A DNA stretch of 64,000 bases from positions 87,245,846-87,309,845 of the forward strand of contig CM051462.1 of the NCBI GenBank assembly GCA_028095005.1. The letters run 5' to 3'. Position 1 is the stretch's first letter. Each line of letters opens with the position of its first letter. The position numbers were made by a program, and so were the translations under genes. Shown one piece after another: positions 1-10,448 of this stretch. The notes under the pieces are model-generated. The model saw only the letters and a program-made list of their open reading frames with translations. It searched no databases and was not told the DNA's origin. The DNA comes from Rhynchospora pubera. Lineage: Eukaryota; Streptophyta; Magnoliopsida; Poales; Cyperaceae.

Positions 1-452
1 TGAATCAATTCCTCGTCAAAGCGCTCTACTAAAAATAAATACTGGAACAGTGATGAGTGGGGTTGAGACGGCGAAGGTCGAAGGAGAGTGAGTGAAGTAA
101 CTGAAGTTGGTCCCGGACAATCGGAGAATCTGGACCGTCAAATAAAAGTTATAGGCCGATGCAGGGCCTTAGGTGGGCTGGGCTTTGAGAAAAGGGCTCT
201 CAATTATTATGGGTTCACAGGATGTGAATTCGGGCAGTTCTTAATTGTCAATTTGTCATCGTCAAATTGAAAAAAACGATGAACAGTGCGTTGTTTTGTA
301 TTTTGTTGATCTTTCTGTGTGATCGTTGGTACGGTGGTATTTCATCAAAGGTCTGCCTTGCACATGGCAGGTTTATGCTTGGTTGTTTGGCGGAACATGT
401 TACACGTGTATTGTATTGTGTACTTCCATGAGCCAACTCATTTCTTTTCTTT
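1..452. other. Intergenic, no gene seen
   Basis: I see no coding signal with a recognisable product. Short open frames here are uninterrupted only by chance in AT-rich DNA and show no motif. The right edge is the insertion site of the first MITE. Confidence 0.5.
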
Positions 453-597
453 GCCTATGTTTGGATGGTTGAGAAGAAATGGGAAGAAGAAGGGAAGAAA
501 AAAAATTATAAATAATTCAAACTTTTCACAAAGCTACACACTTCTCAATACTTCTTCCCACTTCTTTTCTTCTTCCCACACCTATCCAAACGGAGCC
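453..597. mobile_element. Tourist/Harbinger-like MITE, 145 bp
   Basis: The left end begins GCCTATGTTTGGATGG and the right end finishes CCTATCCAAACGGAGCC, which are terminal inverted repeats of the GGCTCCGTTTGGAT type. The element is flanked by TTT on both sides (450-452 and 598-600), a 3-bp target duplication. The interior also folds back: a purine-rich left half (GAAGAAGGGAAG) faces a pyrimidine-rich right half (CTTCTTCCC). It has no coding capacity. A closely related copy lies at 58112-58263. The 3-bp duplication and GTTTGG-type ends fit Tourist/Harbinger MITEs, although the duplication is TTT rather than the usual TWA. Confidence 0.85.
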
Positions 598-724
598 TTT
601 GTGACGGACTGAGGGGCAGGTTTACTCTTGGTTGTTTGTGATGGACTGATGGGCTCACTCTTCATGTGGTTCGTGTAATGTTGGATGCACCTCTGTCCAG
701 TGGCGGATCTAGAAAAAATATCTA

Positions 725-1215
725 CACTACTAGAATGCGACTTATCTGCAACGCGAATAGGCGTCCGTAGTCCGACACAAAAAGTCCTTTACGTCCATTT
801 AGCGACGCTACCTAAGGGACCCCGATAATCTAGCCCCTAATACTAAACATCTGGGTCGGATGGTCGCTAATTAATTTACTACGTCCTTAATTCTGGGTAG
901 GTACAACGACGCAAGCGTTCTCGTTCGATAACTGATTCGGTGGTTAAGTGCGTCGCTACTTAGAGTTTATCTTGTCGTTATACCGACGCCTTCACTTAGC
1001 GACCCAAATAATATATTGTCAGAGTTTAGCGGGTCCCACATTCGATTATAGTCGGTATGGTGACGTTCTTAATTACCGACCCTAATAATATATCGCGGGG
1101 CCCACCGTCAGAATTTAGTGGGGACCATAGTATATTCTTGTATGTGCACGTTGCTATTAATTTGAATCCAGAACGTCGTTATACCGACGCAATTGTTAAT
1201 ATCCGTATCAATTTA
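725..1215. repeat. Left subterminal repeat region of the CACTA element
   Basis: Multiple degenerate copies of ACCGACGC, GCGTCGC, TAGCGAC and ACGTCC occur in both orientations, for example TTATACCGACGC near 976-987 and again near 1179-1190. Such clusters are the transposase-binding regions of CACTA elements. That function is inferred from family knowledge. Confidence 0.7.
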
Positions 1216-2513
1216 TTTTTACATCCATTCAATTCTTCCCGTACCAATTAGGTACCACCACTATTTAATTCATATTATTTTAATCCATCACAGATATTTG
1301 CAATTCACAAGCATACGTATATTTACATTGTATTAAAAATAGATCACACAATCGAACACAAAATCTAATTAAATTCATAAATTTCATTTCATTAAAAAGA
1401 AATTCAACATCCAATACATTAATTAGAAATAATCAACTAACAAATATTTTGATACAAATCAGAGTTCTATACATTAGAGCATGACAATCTAACTATCCCG
1501 CGATTAAGTCTTTCTACTTTAAATTCTGAAAACCATCCATATACTCCCTCATACCAATATGGACCGAAGTCGAACTCCCTCATACCAATAGGCCAGATCA
1601 AAGGTTGATCGGTTACAACACTAGTTGGCTCCTGCCTAGCGATGCTTCCTCTCCCTCGATGTTTGAGTGCACTATTGGATTCCTCCCTTTCAAGGACCTG
1701 CTCAATTTGGAGCTCTTGATTTTGTACTGCATAGTTTGTGGGCCGCTTCCTCCTCACTTCATATTTGGTAACCATGATGGCTCGATCTATGATAAGAAAC
1801 ATCATATCTATTAGAAAAGATTGCAAGCCTGATTACTATTAGAGGGGAAATAGTATAGTGTGCCGGCCTGATTACTATTACACCTAAAAAATCATGTATC
1901 TATTAATGTGCAATCACTGTAATGAACTACCCAACAAACAATTTAGTATGCACTCCAAACAATTCATGATTCAATTCAAACTAGTAATAGCACAATACAA
2001 TATATGAAACCAAATTTGTGTTGACTGGTACAACACATAGCATGTGAATCAATCAATCACTACTTAGGCTACTGATTTCTCATCATAAAATAAACAAATA
2101 CTATTGGCAAGGCTATTCATGGGCACATTAATAAGAATTTTACACCTCTAAAATGACAATACAAGATTACATGATATCCAGTCAAGCCAGTAAAACATGT
2201 ATTAGAGAACAGATCCTTTGGTTGGTGTACAAGTATGAAACAAAGTGTACTATGACATCGAGAGAGAAAAATGTGGCTGCACAAACGACAATTGACACAA
2301 TATTCTATTAGAGTGGCTACACAAACGTCAATTGACACAATATTCTATTAGAAAATAATTGCCTGGACAAGAAGCAACTAGATATGACACAGACAGACCA
2401 AAACATTAACCCAACTCCCATCTCTAACCTGAACAAACAAACAACGGACTGAATAAAAACAAACTAAAAAAACAAAAGAATATTAGATGAAAATACGAGG
2501 AAAGTTGCCAAAC
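1216..2513. other. CACTA interior, no recognised gene
   Basis: The longest open frame (minus strand, about 1467-1826) contains no motif I recognise. A 40-bp tandem duplication lies at 2273-2352. The part next to 2513 is probably intron sequence carried along with the SDH2 exon. Confidence 0.5.
2273..2352. repeat. 40-bp tandem duplication
   Basis: Two adjacent 40-bp copies (2273-2312 and 2313-2352) begin GTGGCTGC and GTGGCTAC and both end with TATTCTATTAGA. They differ at only two positions, so the duplication is recent. Confidence 0.85.
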
Positions 2514-2806
2514 CTATTGGCATGGAGGAGAGCAGCAAGGCCAAGGTACGATTCAGGATTCCACCAATAACTGGGGCAAGAAGTGCTACAGCAGGCACAA
2601 AAGATGCACTCATACATGCCATCTAGCTTTGCACGGTCCTTTGTGCTCTGTTGGATCTCCTTCCCGGCCTCAGGAGGTGGGTCATTGAGCTTCATCCTTG
2701 GCTCCACACTCTTGTACTGACTGTAGAAGTTTGTCATGTCCACCGCCCGATCCTTCACCACATACATATGCAGAAGCGGCGTTATTGTCGTAGTTGATCC
2801 TGCATA
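2514..2806 (-). pseudogene. SDH2: Captured exon of succinate dehydrogenase iron-sulfur subunit
   Basis: The exon encodes about 97 residues matching the C-terminal half of plant mitochondrial complex II subunit B (SDHB/SDH2), which passes electrons from the flavoprotein to ubiquinone through Fe-S clusters. The hallmark stretch DRAKLDGMYECIFCACCSTS, followed by CPSYWWNPESYLG, is intact and keeps the cluster-binding cysteines. Substitutions from the typical plant sequence include I-F-C for I-L-C, G-L-A for G-P-A, and changes around EPRMKLNDPPPEAG. The exon starts after an acceptor TTCTTCAAATGCAG and ends AATAG before a donor GTTTGG, so intron DNA came with it. The N-terminal [2Fe-2S] exons and the final exon are not seen nearby. 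It lies inside a CACTA transposon, so it is a transduplicated fragment and not the functional gene. Confidence 0.9.
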
Positions 2807-3698
2807 CTGCATTTGAAGAAAACAATAAAATTAGTGCGAATATTTTGTGAAGACATTGCCAATCAGGTTCTGCTTCCTTTTTGACAAATGTGCTACTTGC
2901 AATATTGGTATCCTTTGGCTTTTGAAGTTATTCAATTGGGTCTAAGTGTTTATTCCAGACTTTCTATGTGGGGTTGGGCACAATGATACCAATTCTTTGG
3001 ATCATCAATTTTACATCAACAATAGAAAAATCTCACAAAGATAAATTAACAGTAGAAACAGACTACAGTTTGCATTTACCAGAATTTTGGTGAGGCATGC
3101 GAGTCCATTGTAAATAAGTAAACAAATAATAGATTTTTGCATAGTGAAAAATTCTTTTGTATTTTATAAGACTGCAGTTAGCAATCATATTTACAATAGA
3201 AAGCAAACAATTGCAAGATGTATATAACACCCAATATTTTTGTATATACACATTATGCACTTGATTGTATGAACCTTTCTTATCCCATAAGAAATTTAAA
3301 TCCAGAAATTAGGAACAAAATTACTGTAAGAAAACTAGAAATGTTATTTCTCAACAAGTGTATTGTAGTTTTCTAAGTAAGTTGACTTGAAAATTTGATT
3401 AGAATGCATTTGAAAAGTGAAAATTTTAACTTAGTTCCAGTGGAACTTACTCTGAGATTCTTCCTAATTGACGAGAAAGATACAATCAGGTGAAGAAGTC
3501 AAATCCAGCTAGATTGAAATTATTAGGAGCTTATATAATCCAATTGCACAACAGTCAAATAAGCTAGACATTTTAAATTTGGAGCATTTCCCGTGGTAAA
3601 TTTGTTTGTGGTATAGAATAGAATAGAATTTAAAATAGTATGGCAAATGAATAGAATAGAATTAAAAGTAGAAAAGAAATGAGAAAAAACGCACGCAC

Positions 3699-3800
3699 TC
3701 CCTTGGTGGAGGTCTGGCGATGGCGCTTGGGCTTCTTGATGCCGTTCTTGTGCGCCTTGTACAACTGGTTGTGTGTCGTGTGATTATTCGACTTGGTCAT
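3699..3800 (-). pseudogene. RPL29: Captured 5' part of ribosomal protein eL29 (RPL29)
   Basis: From an ATG at 3800 the minus strand reads MTKSNNHTTHNQLYKAHKNG followed by IKKPKRHRQTSTKG. This matches the start of cytosolic 60S ribosomal protein eL29, a short basic protein usually beginning MAKSKNHTAHNQ. About 34 codons are present, and homology stops abruptly after GGA where eL29 would continue with MDPKFLRNQ. The next codons (GTG CGT GCG) do not fit, so this is a capture breakpoint. Changes such as A2T and K5N suggest relaxed constraint. It lies about 0.9 kb upstream of the SDH2 exon on the same strand inside the CACTA element, so one read-through transcript could contain both. It cannot encode a complete protein. 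Confidence 0.88.
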
Positions 3801-3812
3801 TTCGCACAACTA

Positions 3813-4115
3813 AACTTGACCGCCTTGGGAAGACCCGTCGGAGAAATCGCCGATGAAGGCGGAGCCCGTGCGTAGGTCGCTGGGGAGGATGACGTGGCGG
3901 TGGTGTAGGGAACCAAGACGGTGGTGGTGGCGGCGATGCTTTGTTATGAGAGGAAAAGCCTTGTAAGAGAATCGCCAGTTAGGGTTTTCTGAGGGAGGGA
4001 TTAAGTTAGAGAGGCGACGACATGTAATGAAATATAAGTTAGAGAGAGGTGCCGACAAAATTTTGATGAAATTAAAATATCTAGTTAAATTTTTGGGGGG
4101 AACGATGGGAGCCAA
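3813..4115 (-). other. GC-rich coding-like segment, probable third captured fragment
   Basis: This stretch just upstream of the eL29 start is markedly richer in GC than its AT-rich surroundings, and two minus-strand frames stay open over much of it. One frame begins MAPIVPPKNL and ends GDFSDGSSQGGQV. Another gives a Ser/Thr/Ala/Pro-rich peptide containing SSSPATYARAPP and ISPTGLPKAVKF, which resembles an organelle-targeting region. It contains AAAACCCTAAC, a telo-box-like motif common upstream of ribosomal protein genes. It may be the eL29 5' leader or a piece of another gene. I do not recognise a product. Confidence 0.4.
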
Positions 4116-6025
4116 GATTTTGGCAACCTGACTTACAAAATTTCTTTAAATATTTTTTTTCATAAAATTAATGCAACGATATATAGTATGTATATGGACA
4201 ATAGAACTTTACTTGTTTGGAAATAAAAATATATTAAAATCAATAATTTTGTCTTTTTTTTAAATAAATAACTAATTTAGTAGTAACTTAATATTTTTTT
4301 AATAAAAAGTCTGACCTTAATAATTTAGTAGTGAGAATATTAATGCAGAGTTTGCATTCCAATGCAATTAACTTAGATGGATGAATATTGAAATATATAA
4401 TTTTGGGGGGAAATTTTTTCACTGAAATTTTTCGTTGCCGCTATATTAATTTGGTTACAATTTTTCATGTCCAGACGGGGGGAAATTGTTTTCACTTTCG
4501 CGCTGAATCAAAATAAATAACTGATTTAATTTTAGTTATATTAATTCTTACATCTCGTTGATTGATTAAACTTGTCTTGCGTTATTTCAATGAGAAGATA
4601 TGTATGTAAGAACACAAATCAATCAAATAATAAATTCTCGATTTGGATAAAAAAATAGCAATAACGCTATATTATTGAGTGATAATTCATATGAATTTGC
4701 AATTAAAACAAATTTAATGTCAAATTATACTCTCTTGAGGCAAATCTTAAATTTTTTTTTTTGCAAATTCTGCTACTAGAAATATTACATATTACACTTT
4801 AAAATTTTGTTTGTTCTTTAGTCGTCCGGATAAATTGATGTGGAAGAAAATTATTTCATCATTAACGGGACATTGTATCTGTGAAAATATTATTTAACTT
4901 TAAATTGTATTTAAAACTAAAAGTCTCATTAGAATTATAAAAATAATAAATGAGATGGTAAGAAATTATTATATATAATCGAATTTATAAGAAACTATAT
5001 GACTTGCGTATGAGATTTGTATAAGTTGAACTTGCATGCATGCAAAGCGGTTGAAATTCTAACAGTGAATATAAAATAAAATTATGTTATATTCTTTTTT
5101 TCAAATTTTACCATTCACGTATATGAGTTAAGAAATCAAATTTGTTTGTCTAATTTTCTTTATACATGAAATTTTTTTTTTCTATGAACTTTTATTTTCG
5201 TGTGTGCATTTAAAAAATCTATTTCTATTTTAATTTGTAGAATTGTGTTGCACTTATGAAATTATCAAACTTCATATTGTACGATTATGTTTCATGTACT
5301 AAAAGTAATACATTTTATTATGAATATATATATTTTTGAAATTTTTAACTATTTATTCAGAATTTTTTTTAAAGATTGTATATATCCGTGTACATTTTTT
5401 AACTATTTTTTAATATATTCATGTTATATATATATTTGGATTATATCCGTGTTATTTATCACCACATTTTTTAAAATTTTAGAAAATTATCAATCTAATT
5501 AGTTTGGACCATCCAATTTTAATAAAATTCGAAAATGCTAAATTTTTAAAACATATAAATTTTTTTCTTCAAGATAATTTTATTATATAGATCATCTTTA
5601 GTTGATTGGATTGTCCCATTTTAAAAGCCAATGTAGTCACAACTTTTAATTAAGAATGGTAAACTTCTAGCTCATATTCATATTGATCGATCAAAGACAA
5701 ATTGGATGGCTCAAATCGCATGTCCTATGAGAGGATAATTTTTTTTTCAGAAATTGTAAAGACTTTTAGTGTACCACGTGACAAGTTTATATTTCAGAGA
5801 TACTATATTTCTCATGTCAAAAAAAAAATACTATATTTTAATTTTAATCTTCCAAAAAAGAAAAATGGACCAAACTCTATTGTTTGAATTACAACTGGAT
5901 AAATACAAATGAAATCGTAGGTGCTAAATTTGTGTATTGACAAATTATATCCCGAAATTATTTTATATAGAATTTTTGACACTAAAAATTTTAATACACA
6001 GAATTTTTTTTTAATAAGAAGAAAG
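4116..6025. other. AT-rich CACTA interior, no gene
   Basis: I see only low-complexity AT-rich sequence with short frames and no motif. One small poly(A) insertion lies at 5800-5838. Confidence 0.5.
5800..5838 (+). mobile_element. Ultra-short poly(A) insertion with target duplication
   Basis: An 11-bp direct repeat ATACTATATTT (5800-5810 and 5828-5838) flanks only CTCATGTC plus an A run. This is the structure expected of a retrotransposed tail truncated almost to its poly(A). Confidence 0.5.
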
Positions 6026-6030
6026 TTCCA

Positions 6031-6235
6031 ACGCGTTTTAGGAAAGCGTATTTGAATTCCCCTTCTTACGCGTTTATGAAACGCGCTCAAGAGCTTCCAA
6101 CGCGTTTTATAAACGCGTACGAAGGAAAATAAATTTCTCCCTGTAGTTACGCCTTTTGAGACGAGTCAGTCCTTTGTACCCGTTTATGAAACGTGTTCGG
6201 AGCCCTGGAGCGCGTTTCATAAACGCGTACGAAGG
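6031..6235. repeat. Array of MluI-containing palindromes
   Basis: Five to six spaced copies of a near-palindrome of the form ACGCGTTTNATAAACGCG occur at about 6031-6048, 6068-6085, 6099-6118, 6180-6197 and 6210-6228, with a weak copy near 6149. Two copies are followed by the same TACGAAGG extension. GC-rich CGCG blocks in otherwise AT-rich DNA make the array stand out. Its function is unknown. Confidence 0.7.
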
Positions 6236-7040
6236 TCATCTCTTTCAAATTGGGCGAATAGCCGTTTCATTTATCAAAATTATCAAATAAATTTTGTAAT
6301 AAATTTAAAAAAAGAGTTTTGTTATTGCATAATAATGATACTCTAAAAAAATTATCATTGTTAAAAAGTTTTTTCAATTGAATCTTAAAAGGAAGAAAAA
6401 TTTTTAATTTAATATTCAATTTTAAAAAAAGTATTTTATAATAAAAGAAAAGAGAAATTGAATTTTAAAATTTATGAGAATATAACATATCGTAATTGAT
6501 TCCTAAGATAAACTCTTATGAAGATTAATATCCGACCAATGGATTTGATCCAATAATAATAATTAAAAAAAAAGGAGGGAAATATTTTTGTTTACCAAGT
6601 TGATCCTGGGGCAAAATGCTCCAAGTCGGTAAGTTAAAATGTCTAGCTTATTATTAGGAGCATATATAATCCAATTGCACAATCTGAATTGAATTTTTTT
6701 TTTTGTAAACTAAAACTTTATTTGGATTGATTCAAATCTTAAATGATTGTAATTGTTAAAGTATTTTGATTAAAAATTTGTACTAGTACCATTCATTTGT
6801 CTCTGTAAAATCATCGCATACATAAATATATATAAGTGATTTATTTTCAAAATTATCATGTTCTTCCAAAAATATGTGTATTTTATTTACAGTTATTTTA
6901 TTTAGTTAGTATATATAATGAAAACAAAGTACATTTGAAATATAATGAAATGACAATTCATGACATTGCCATCTCTGTATCTATTATTTTTTATCGATCA
7001 TACATGCATATATGAATTGAGCTATAGCTAGTATTTTCCA

Positions 7041-7125
7041 AAATGACACGACACAATCGTGTTAGCATGACACGATGTGTGTGTTGACACGACACGACAC
7101 GACACGACACGACACGATACGAACT
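7041..7125. repeat. GACAC minisatellite tract
   Basis: Degenerate then perfect repeats of ACGAC/GACAC, with six perfect GACAC units in a row near 7086-7115, are bordered by variants such as GACACGATGTGTG. This looks like a pentanucleotide microsatellite within the CACTA interior. Confidence 0.75.
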
Positions 7126-7410
7126 TGATAATCGAATAATTTCATAATTTTTTGCTCTATACTATTTATGAAAGCAACAATTCGAGAGTGTAAACATTTT
7201 GGATACATCTTTGATTAATTGATGAATGGACTGGATTATATCTCCGATGGAAGAGTGAATTGACTCCTGACTTTTTGTCTGGAGCGCTGGTGCACAAATC
7301 CACCATCCACGTCATCGATCCGAACCTCAATACAAATTGAATTCAGACCGCAATATGTAAATACAAGAGTCCCCTAAAGCCCACGGATCGACTCCCGTTA
7401 AATTAATAAA

Positions 7411-8396
7411 GGGTGAATTAGATTTATGCCACTGTGAAAATTTGAAATTAATAAAATGTCATCACTAAATGACAAATTAGTTTTATGTCATTATAGAATA
7501 GAGAAAATTAGTTTTATGCCATTGGTCAATTCATATGACAATTTTACCCTTTTTAAATATGCCACTACAAAATTTTTAAATTCGAAAAATACCATCATTA
7601 AATAAAAATTAGTTTTATGCCATTATAAATTAACAAAAATGAATTTTACGCCATTGTAAAGAAAAAAAATATATAAAAATAAAACTTATGCCACTAGTGC
7701 ATTACAATATATAGTGGCAAAATAAAAAAACTTTGTTTTATTAAGAACAAATTAATGCGCTCAAATTAAATTTCACCCATTAATAATGTAATTTTGTTAT
7801 TTTTATTTGAAATAAATAAAGTTTTATAATAGAATGGTTCGGCTAGAAGACCAATGATTAATTAATTATATTATTAGAGAATACGAACCTAAAGCATATT
7901 TTGATTATTCTCATTTCGAATTCTTTGGCGGCTCGTCTATGGTACATCTACTATGCTATATATATTTTTTTTCTTTTGTGTGCTACTCGATAAAACTCCA
8001 ACTCACGTTTGTCTAGTGCTAATAAAACCCCAAATCACCAACTGCTAAAGGCTCTCGCGTAACTCACGATGCGGGAAAACAAGTTGGAAATTAAACTTAA
8101 ATTAAACCTAAGTATTTAACATATCCATGATGGTTTTATCATCAAAAAAAAAAAAAAAAACATATCCATGATGGTTTATGGACGAAAGCCAGCAGAGGCA
8201 GCAGGGTAATTTGGGAATTTTTACAAATAATGAGAGATGTGGGGATGCCATTTTTAGAATTTAATCTTTTTTAGAAAAAAATAATGGCAAATATCTAATT
8301 TTAACAATTTGATGATGGCATAAATCTAATTAGCAATTTAACAATGGCATATTTCAAATTGGCTATTTTTTATGATGGCATAAATCTAATTATCTC
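7411..8396. mobile_element. Mutator-like foldback element, 986 bp, in the CACTA
   Basis: The element begins GGGTGAATTAGATTTATGCC and ends GGCATAAATCTAATTATCTC, giving terminal inverted repeats. ATTAATAAA is present on both sides (7402-7410 and 8397-8405), an exact 9-bp target duplication as made by Mutator-like (MULE) elements. The long arms are degenerate tandem arrays in which TTATGCCA-like words recur roughly every 35 bp (left arm about 7411-7645, right arm about 8250-8396). It has no transposase. The middle contains a poly(A) insertion at 8118-8177. The same family occurs at 42699-44171 and 43392-43995. Confidence 0.85.
8118..8177 (+). mobile_element. Ultra-short poly(A) insertion inside the MULE
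   Basis: A perfect 19-bp direct repeat AACATATCCATGATGGTTT (8118-8136 and 8159-8177) flanks just TATCATC plus a run of A. This is best read as a target duplication around a retrotransposed tail with almost no body. Confidence 0.65.
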
Positions 8397-8405
8397 ATTA
8401 ATAAA

Positions 8406-9365
8406 TTATCCCCTTTCGGGATAAATGCTTCCCACTACCATTTCCCATCCCATCTCCTCTGTTAATTTATCCTCTTTTTTTTATCTAGTAAATACGTCTC
8501 TGCAATTGAATCGGATAGAATCAAATACCACACTGAATTTCTATTGTCTACATAATGTCTTGTTCGAATACATAATTACAGTGAATAAATACATCTCTAT
8601 GTTAGTAACATATATATCTCCGATTAATAAATGAACATACTCAGTATCTAATTTATTACTAAACATATACTTGTCTATTTTTTTCTTTTGTTTACAGAAA
8701 TATAATGCGTGCTTCTACTTTATATATAAGAAATAAATTAATGTCATACTTAATTTGTACGATATAATTAATAGTAATTATTATTAATAAATAAATTCAT
8801 CTCATACTTCGTCGTATCAATTGTAATTTTTTTGTTGTAATATATCCCATCTTGGCCTATAGTAAATATTTTAATTTATTTTAAATTAAAATAATACTCT
8901 TAAAATAAATAAATGATACGAATAGTTGATTTATAACATCAAGTCATCGTAATTCTTTTATTAACAACGACAATATGTTTAAAATAATTTCTAATTGTAC
9001 TTTTGCAATTCGTCAATAAACTCTTTTTTATATCGACAAATCATTTTTAAAGAAGGCAATTAAATATGAAATTCCTAAATATTTGGATGTATTATAAAAA
9101 TTTAAAGATTCATATATAAATAAATAAATTAAAAAATATATCAGTACGAATTATGGATATGTACAACTTTTTTAACAAATAAATATCAGAAAACATCTGA
9201 ATTAAAAAAAATAATGTTGGAGAGATTAACTCGTATTGGATATTCATATTATCAAAGCATTCATGGTACTCTTCTAAATTGCAATTGGGCTGCAATCTCT
9301 TTCCCTTTTTAATTTTATTTTTATTGTTTGGGCAAGTCACGTGTAACGAACATCTGACATGTTTC
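8406..9365. other. AT-rich CACTA interior, no gene
   Basis: No coding motif is seen. The stretch is AT-rich, with frames that end quickly. Confidence 0.5.
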
Positions 9366-9830
9366 ACGGGGTTTTTGTTACAAACGATCTGACTAGAAGT
9401 GGTGTTGAGGCCTGAGGGTTCGAAACGAAGGATAGGGTGATTCTGATTTCTTTTGGTTAATGGAGCCTTTTAACAACCAGATTGTACCCGTTAACACCCT
9501 TTGGCCCTCTCCGAGCACTGCGGCTTGTGCTACTAGGTTCTGTGCCACCGTGGGGATAGGGAGACGATAGTGATGAGGTTAGTTTAGTTTGCGTGGGCCT
9601 GGGTTGGTGGGACCGCCAAACACTGGTACAACAAGGGTATGGGTCTGGGTACCGATTGGGTTCGAATTTGTACCAGAAAGGATTTAATTGGCATTAGGGA
9701 AGCTAGGTAATTAGAATATTGGGATCAATTTATCATGAGGTCATCGGATTGTGTAGGAGTGCCAATGAAAAGGGGAAGATAGGGAACGATGGCCAACTTC
9801 TCATGGAATAGTAAGCAGAAGAAAGTTATT
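9366..9830. other. GC-richer segment of unknown origin in the CACTA
   Basis: Base composition changes sharply here: it contains GGGTTCGAAACG, GGCCCTCTCCGAGC and GGTGGGACCGCC in an otherwise AT-rich region. No frame stays open and I recognise no product. It may be another captured or degraded element segment. Confidence 0.35.
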
Positions 9831-9859
9831 TTTCGCTTCAAAAAACTTAATTATTTTGT

Positions 9860-10283
9860 TTATTTTGAGTCGGTATATAAAAAAACTTAGCGTCTTTAAT
9901 TCAAGTAATTTTAATTTAAAAAATTTATTAATTAATTTATTAGAGTCCATGTTGATATGTGTCAACTAGCGACTCCAATTACACACGCCTTTAAGAAAAA
10001 AAATTGCGTCTCTATTCGAAATAGTTATGCGACCTAACTAATATGCGTCCCTGTTGATATGTGTCGGTATACCGACACAAATTACATTCAGCATATTCGC
10101 ATCCCTACAGAGAACTAGAGAGCGTCTCTAGTTAGAGAGTTGTTGCGTCCTAACTAATATTCGTCGGCCTAGTGACGGAGCTTAGAAGTCCTCAAGTCCG
10201 CTTTTTCCTTTCTGCGTCCCTATTTGATTGAGGGACGCGAACGCGTTGGTGCTCCGACGCAGTAAAATGAAATTTTGGTAGTG
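9860..10283. repeat. Right subterminal repeat region of the CACTA element
   Basis: Repeats of GCGTCC, GCGACC, GTCGGTATACCGAC and TGCGTCCCT occur in both orientations and match the motif set at the left end, followed by the terminal TGGTAGTG. Confidence 0.75.
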
Positions 10284-10448
10284 CTAGGTGGGTCTGACAA
10301 CCTCTGTTTAAGTCTTCAGCCCCACTTTCGAGTGCTCCAATGGCAGAAAAAATTAGCTGGGGCTAAAGGGGGACTCCAAGGACTCGACGGCGTGAGGTGG
10401 GGCTCTAGCCCCACCCGCCCCGGTGGTAGATCCGCCCCTGCCTCTGTC

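Larger units (their letters stand above)
725..10283. mobile_element. Non-autonomous CACTA (En/Spm) transposon, 9.56 kb
   Basis: The left end is CACTACTAGAAT. The right end finishes ATTTTGGTAGTG, whose complement begins CACTACCAAAAT. CTA stands on both sides (722-724 and 10284-10286), the 3-bp target duplication typical of CACTA elements. Both subterminal regions are packed with short direct and inverted copies of a GTCGGTATACCGACGC-like motif, as is usual for transposase binding in this superfamily. I find no TNPD/TNP2 transposase or TNPA reading frame, so it is non-autonomous. It carries host gene fragments (SDH2, eL29) on the minus strand and has been invaded by a Mutator-like element. It is inserted in the hAT-like MITE. 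Confidence 0.9.
698..10440. mobile_element. hAT-like MITE split by a CACTA element
   Basis: The left terminus at 698 reads CAGTGGCGGATCTAG and the right terminus ending at 10440 reads TAGATCCGCCCCTG. These are inverted repeats of one another with a few mismatches. The bases outside them are CCTCTGTC at 690-697 and CCTCTGTC at 10441-10448, an exact 8-bp target duplication as expected for the hAT superfamily. Removing the CACTA element at 725-10283 and one CTA leaves about 181 bp, so the original element was a small MITE with no coding capacity. Its right part contains GGGGCTAGCCCC-like GC-rich sequence. Confidence 0.85.

Noticed and set aside
1467..1826. 119-codon minus-strand frame as CACTA transposase
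   Set aside because: None of the TNP2/TNPD or TNPA motifs is visible, and the frame is too short.
7041..7125. Regular repeats that might be a CRISPR array
   Set aside because: These are contiguous pentanucleotide repeats without spacers in a plant genome.
9400..9430. GGGTTCGAAACG resembling a tRNA B box
   Set aside because: No A box at the right distance and no cloverleaf could be drawn, so no tRNA is called.
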